Shown here: piece by piece, positions 60,763-64,000 of the stretch | How positions within the stretch are numbered: the first letter of the stretch is position 1 | How the letters are laid out: every line of letters starts with the position of its first letter | Source: JASGCP01 sp965263285 | GTDB lineage: Bacteria > Bacteroidota > Bacteroidia > Chitinophagales > Chitinophagaceae | Assembly (NCBI GenBank): GCA_965263285.1 | Contig: CBDHHD010000016.1 | Coordinates: forward strand, 1,612,001-1,676,000 | DNA length: 64,000 nt | Direction: 5' to 3' | Translations under genes and position numbers: made by a program | The notes under the pieces: generated by a model | Databases searched by the model: none | What the model was told of the DNA's origin: nothing | Seen by the model: only the letters and a program-made list of their open reading frames with translations

Positions 60763-63700
60763 ATGCCATCCTCATCACTCATACAATATGTTTATCTTCA
60801 TAGATTGGAAGAGAGTCACTTTCAGAGAGCGCAGAATATTGTAGAAAACAATAGGGTTAAATTAATAGAACACAATAAAGAATATGCTAAAGCTTCTTTG
60901 CAAGTAGAGCATGATACCAATAACATGGTTTATAAGGTTTTTATAGAGGGATATAATCAAGATCCGCCTCATATTTTATGTACTTGTCCTTATAATAGAA
61001 TAAATGATATTTGTATTCATAAAATTGCAGCGGCATTATTTTTAGATGATTTGTTAGAGAAGGAAAAGATTCAAGAGCAAGAAAAAGTATCTGTGGGACT
61101 TATTAAATTGTCGCATTTAAGTATGAATGCTATTGAAATTGTTGTAGGTAAGCAACAATTTGAAGAGGCTAAAAAAGCATTAAGAAAATCTAAATTATCT
61201 ATTGTTGATGCAAAAGACAACTGTTTAATAACCCAAGTGGTGGTGTGTGATAAAAAAGAGAAAGTAGATATTCGCCGTATTGATAAGAAACATTATCAAA
61301 CAGCGTGTACTTGTAAAGAGTCTAATGATGTAAAGATGTGTATTCATAAAACAATTGTTTTTTTACATATCATTAAAAATTTAGGGGTAGATTATTTTGA
61401 TTCTATTCGTAATTGGGAAGTTACAAAAGAAAGATTATTAAATGCTTATGGGTATTCTTTAAAAGATGATTTAAAAGGTAAATTTGAGTTTAGTATTTGG
61501 GACAATAAAATATCTTTAAGGGTCTTAGATTCTAGTATTAAAAAAATAGAAGTCATTCCTGAAGTAGTTCCTGAGGCAATTGTTTCTAAAAAGGCGGAAA
61601 ATCTGTCTGCGCATGTCTTGCCAAAGACGAAAGAGTTTGATAGTATAGATGATGATAAAATACCTCTTTCACAGCAGTTGGGGGTGGTGTGGGTTGAACA
61701 AGCGCTATTCCCATTTTTTAAAATACAGGCTGTAAAAGGACACATGGATGATGCTACGAATAGCGAATATGTAGATTCTATTCAACTATTGGATATAACT
61801 AAATATTTAGATGAAGAGCTATCTGAAAAAGATGCTGTTATTTTTACACAATTGAGAAAGTTTTCTGCGATCCCTATATTACAATATATAAGAAAGAAAT
61901 TTCCTATTGTTAATAAGGGAGAAGAGATACTACAATATGATGAAACAACGATTAAGAATTATCTTTCTACCCTTACGAAATATTATTTTGTAGAATTGTC
62001 AAAAGTATTTTTTACTTATCCTTTAGATATTCATTGCTTTTTTCTTCCCAAAGGCAAGAAGTTAACACATCGCCATTTGCAACCTATTTCGTTGATTTCT
62101 GAAAAGCGTATATCGCCAGAATTTGTTATTACAGCTACTAAAGCGGGTGCAACAATAGAATGCAAGGTTAAGTTACTATATGAAAAAGTGTCATACAGTG
62201 CTAATGAACTTCGTTATCCATTTCTTTTTTTGTATAAGCAACAGTTATTTATGTGGAAAGAAGAAAGGGATATTCAATATCTAGAAATCTTTGAGGGAGA
62301 AAATACGATTCATATTTCAAACGATAAATGGGAATCTTTTATTGTTAATTGGTTAATTCCTGCTAATCAGAGATATATATTTAGTTATATTGAATTCCCT
62401 ATGCAAGAAATTAAAGATGTAGATCCTAGGTTAGCTGTTCAATTAGAGGAAGAGCAGATAGAAGATAGTACCATACTTGTTTTTAAATTACGCTACCTAT
62501 ATGAATCTTTTTTAATCGACATGACAGAATGCAAAGATGAAGTTTTTTTCCCTTCTATTGGGTTTGTTACAAAAGTGTATAGAAAAAAGAATAAAGAACA
62601 AGTGTTGGTAGATCATTTTCTCCTTTTCCATGATCAGTTTAAGTTTCGGTCAGATACCCAAGATTATTATCTAGAAAAAGATGAAGTGTTGCATAATAAT
62701 TGGTTTGTTACTTTTTGTGAAGATATGGACGCATCGAATATGGATATATTAGGGTTAGATGACTTAGAGGAATTTAGATTTAATAAAGCTCGACCTATTA
62801 CAAAAATAGCTATTAATAATTCTTTTAATAAAGATATGTTTAGTGCGAAAATGAGTGTTCAATTTAATGAATATGACATTCCATTAGAAAATGTTATACA
62901 AGCATTAGAAAATAGTAAATATAATATAGAGAAAAAAAATAATAAAAAAAGCGAAGTTACGATCAAATTACCCGATGGCTCAATGGGGCTCTTGTCGAAA
63001 GAGTGGATTAATAAATATGCAACGATACTAACATCAGGGAACGTAAAAGGGAGTCATGTGGAGTTAAATAAATATCAATTTAATATTATAGATGATTTGT
63101 ATAGTAAGCGAGATGGAAATGAACATATTGTGGAGATAGAATTACAAGAAAAATATAAAAAATTAAAAGAGGATTATACTATTAAACCTATTGCTGCTCC
63201 TATTACACTTGCTTCTATTTTAAGACCGTATCAGTTGGGAGGGTTTCAATGGCTTAACTTCTTATATGAGAAAGGATTTGGAGGTATCTTGGCCGATGAT
63301 ATGGGATTGGGTAAAACGATTCAATCACTTACTTTTATTCAACATATAAAACAGCTTCAAGAACAAATTAAGGTTCTTGTTATTTGTCCAAATACACTTT
63401 TATTTAATTGGCAAAATGAAATTAAAAAATTTACCCCTAGTTTAACTAGCTTTATCTATCATGGAAATAATAGACAACCGAGTAGTATGAGTAATATAGA
63501 TATTGTTCTAACTACTTATGGCACGCTACGAAGTGATATTAAAAGCTTTTTAGATCTTGATTTTGATTGTATTATTTTAGATGAAAGCCAAGCGATTAAA
63601 AATCCAGAAAGTAAAGTTACGAAAGCGGTTTCTCTATTAAAGGGTAAAGCGAAATTCTGTTTGTCGGGGACTCCTTTGCAAAATAACACCTTTGATATTT

Positions 63701-64000
63701 TTGCACAAATGAATTTTGTTAATCCATTGTTGTTGAAAAATCTTTCTTTTTTTCGTCAAGAATTTGCTATACCTATTGATAAGTTTGGCGATCAAACAAA
63801 GAAAACGATTCTACGCAAACAAATTTTTCCGTATATTTTAAGGAGAACCAAAGAGCAAGTGGCAAAAGACTTACCTGAAAAACAAGAAATGGTTATTTAT
63901 TGTGAAATGGGCAGTTTACAACGCAGTATTTATAATAACTATAGAAATATGTTTAGGACAAAGATCATGGGAGAAATAGAACAAAAGGGGATACAAAAGT
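60763..64000 (+). CDS. SNF2-family helicase with two SWIM zinc fingers (3' end outside window)
   Basis: An open frame of 1079 codons to the window edge. Two CxC-x(n)-CxH SWIM zinc fingers lie at residues about 78-92 (CTCPYNRINDICIHK) and 185-200 (CTCKESNDVKMCIHK); usual bacterial SNF2 proteins have one. A long middle region without recognised motifs (about 200-810) is followed by the SNF2 motor: ILRPYQLGGFQWLNFL (motif Q/0), ILADDMGLGKTIQSL (motif I, about 842-856), VICPNTLLFNWQNEI (Ia), DCIILDESQAIKN (motif II, DESQ in place of the more usual DEAQ/DEAH), LSGTPLQNN (III) and LRRTKEQVAKDLPEK. The C-terminal RecA-like lobe is not in the window. The role is inferred to be a DNA/RNA-protein remodeller. 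Confidence 0.9.
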   Translation, partial: MPSSSLIQYVYLHRLEESHFQRAQNIVENNRVKLIEHNKEYAKASLQVEHDTNNMVYKVFIEGYNQDPPHILCTCPYNRINDICIHKIAAALFLDDLLEKEKIQEQEKVSVGLIKLSHLSMNAIEIVVGKQQFEEAKKALRKSKLSIVDAKDNCLITQVVVCDKKEKVDIRRIDKKHYQTACTCKESNDVKMCIHKTIVFLHIIKNLGVDYFDSIRNWEVTKERLLNAYGYSLKDDLKGKFEFSIWDNKISLRVLDSSIKKIEVIPEVVPEAIVSKKAENLSAHVLPKTKEFDSIDDDKIPLSQQLGVVWVEQALFPFFKIQAVKGHMDDATNSEYVDSIQLLDITKYLDEELSEKDAVIFTQLRKFSAIPILQYIRKKFPIVNKGEEILQYDETTIKNYLSTLTKYYFVELSKVFFTYPLDIHCFFLPKGKKLTHRHLQPISLISEKRISPEFVITATKAGATIECKVKLLYEKVSYSANELRYPFLFLYKQQLFMWKEERDIQYLEIFEGENTIHISNDKWESFIVNWLIPANQRYIFSYIEFPMQEIKDVDPRLAVQLEEEQIEDSTILVFKLRYLYESFLIDMTECKDEVFFPSIGFVTKVYRKKNKEQVLVDHFLLFHDQFKFRSDTQDYYLEKDEVLHNNWFVTFCEDMDASNMDILGLDDLEEFRFNKARPITKIAINNSFNKDMFSAKMSVQFNEYDIPLENVIQALENSKYNIEKKNNKKSEVTIKLPDGSMGLLSKEWINKYATILTSGNVKGSHVELNKYQFNIIDDLYSKRDGNEHIVEIELQEKYKKLKEDYTIKPIAAPITLASILRPYQLGGFQWLNFLYEKGFGGILADDMGLGKTIQSLTFIQHIKQLQEQIKVLVICPNTLLFNWQNEIKKFTPSLTSFIYHGNNRQPSSMSNIDIVLTTYGTLRSDIKSFLDLDFDCIILDESQAIKNPESKVTKAVSLLKGKAKFCLSGTPLQNNTFDIFAQMNFVNPLLLKNLSFFRQEFAIPIDKFGDQTKKTILRKQIFPYILRRTKEQVAKDLPEKQEMVIYCEMGSLQRSIYNNYRNMFRTKIMGEIEQKGIQK

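Noticed and set aside
1..64000. Transposase, integrase, phage, rRNA or tRNA genes
   Set aside because: I looked in the gaps and found no catalytic motifs or cloverleaf-like structures I could support; some divergent tRNA could still be missed by eye.

Overview
The window is AT-rich bacterial DNA (about one third G+C by eye) from a member of the Bacteroidota, most likely the Chitinophagales (inference). Pointers are promoter-like TAnnTTTG boxes with almost no Shine-Dalgarno sequences, Bacteroidota-type families (DUF1599 next to a BT_3928/DoxX-like protein, a DUF1624 acyltransferase, a beta-subunit 2-oxoacid:ferredoxin oxidoreductase), and small lipoproteins with a Cys right after the signal helix. 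Nearly all genes are housekeeping or conserved-hypothetical. I see no transposase, integrase, phage structural gene, CRISPR array, rRNA or tRNA.

Layout. 1-2.9 kb: the N-terminus of an ABC exporter, an LRR protein and a LutA-like oxidoreductase, separated by two copies of a repeat. 3-13.3 kb: a Septu-type defence pair (PtuA-like ATPase and PtuB-like HNH nuclease) directly upstream of a complete recD-recC-recB operon, so a DNA-defence and DNA-processing block. 13.5-28 kb: CNNM/CBS protein, rsmA, methyltransferase-ompH, TPR protein-carbonic anhydrase, glgC, rocD, GH25 lysozyme and a large secreted repeat protein. 28-38 kb: DUF1624, PAP2-korB, gltX, coaD, an orphan ABC ATPase, inositol monophosphatase and two lipoproteins. 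38-52.7 kb: rimP-nusA-infB-hisIE, mfd, a DEDDh exonuclease, a GT2 transferase, DUF1599-DoxX-folA, argH. 53-64 kb: fusA, nusB, a repeat-rich 1.5 kb gap, pth, fabG, a DUF3052/YdeI-like gene with a truncated tandem copy, and a SWIM-SNF2 helicase that runs off the end.

The most distinctive content is non-coding. Many of the larger intergenic gaps hold one or more members of an interlocking set of palindromic, transposase-less elements. There are three kinds of ends: GGCTACATC (core of about 440 bp, one giant imperfect hairpin), GGCATAACT (a composite of about 560 bp that carries the core inside) and GGTATAAC (183-770 bp). All begin GG and end CC. Six insertions show 8-bp AT-rich target-site duplications that can be read directly (one with a single mismatch). 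Copies are nested, truncated, tandemly duplicated and inverted. One splits what looks like a former TPR-carbonic anhydrase operon, and two place an outward promoter-like box in front of a gene. I interpret these as MITE-like elements mobilised in trans; the source transposase is outside this window.
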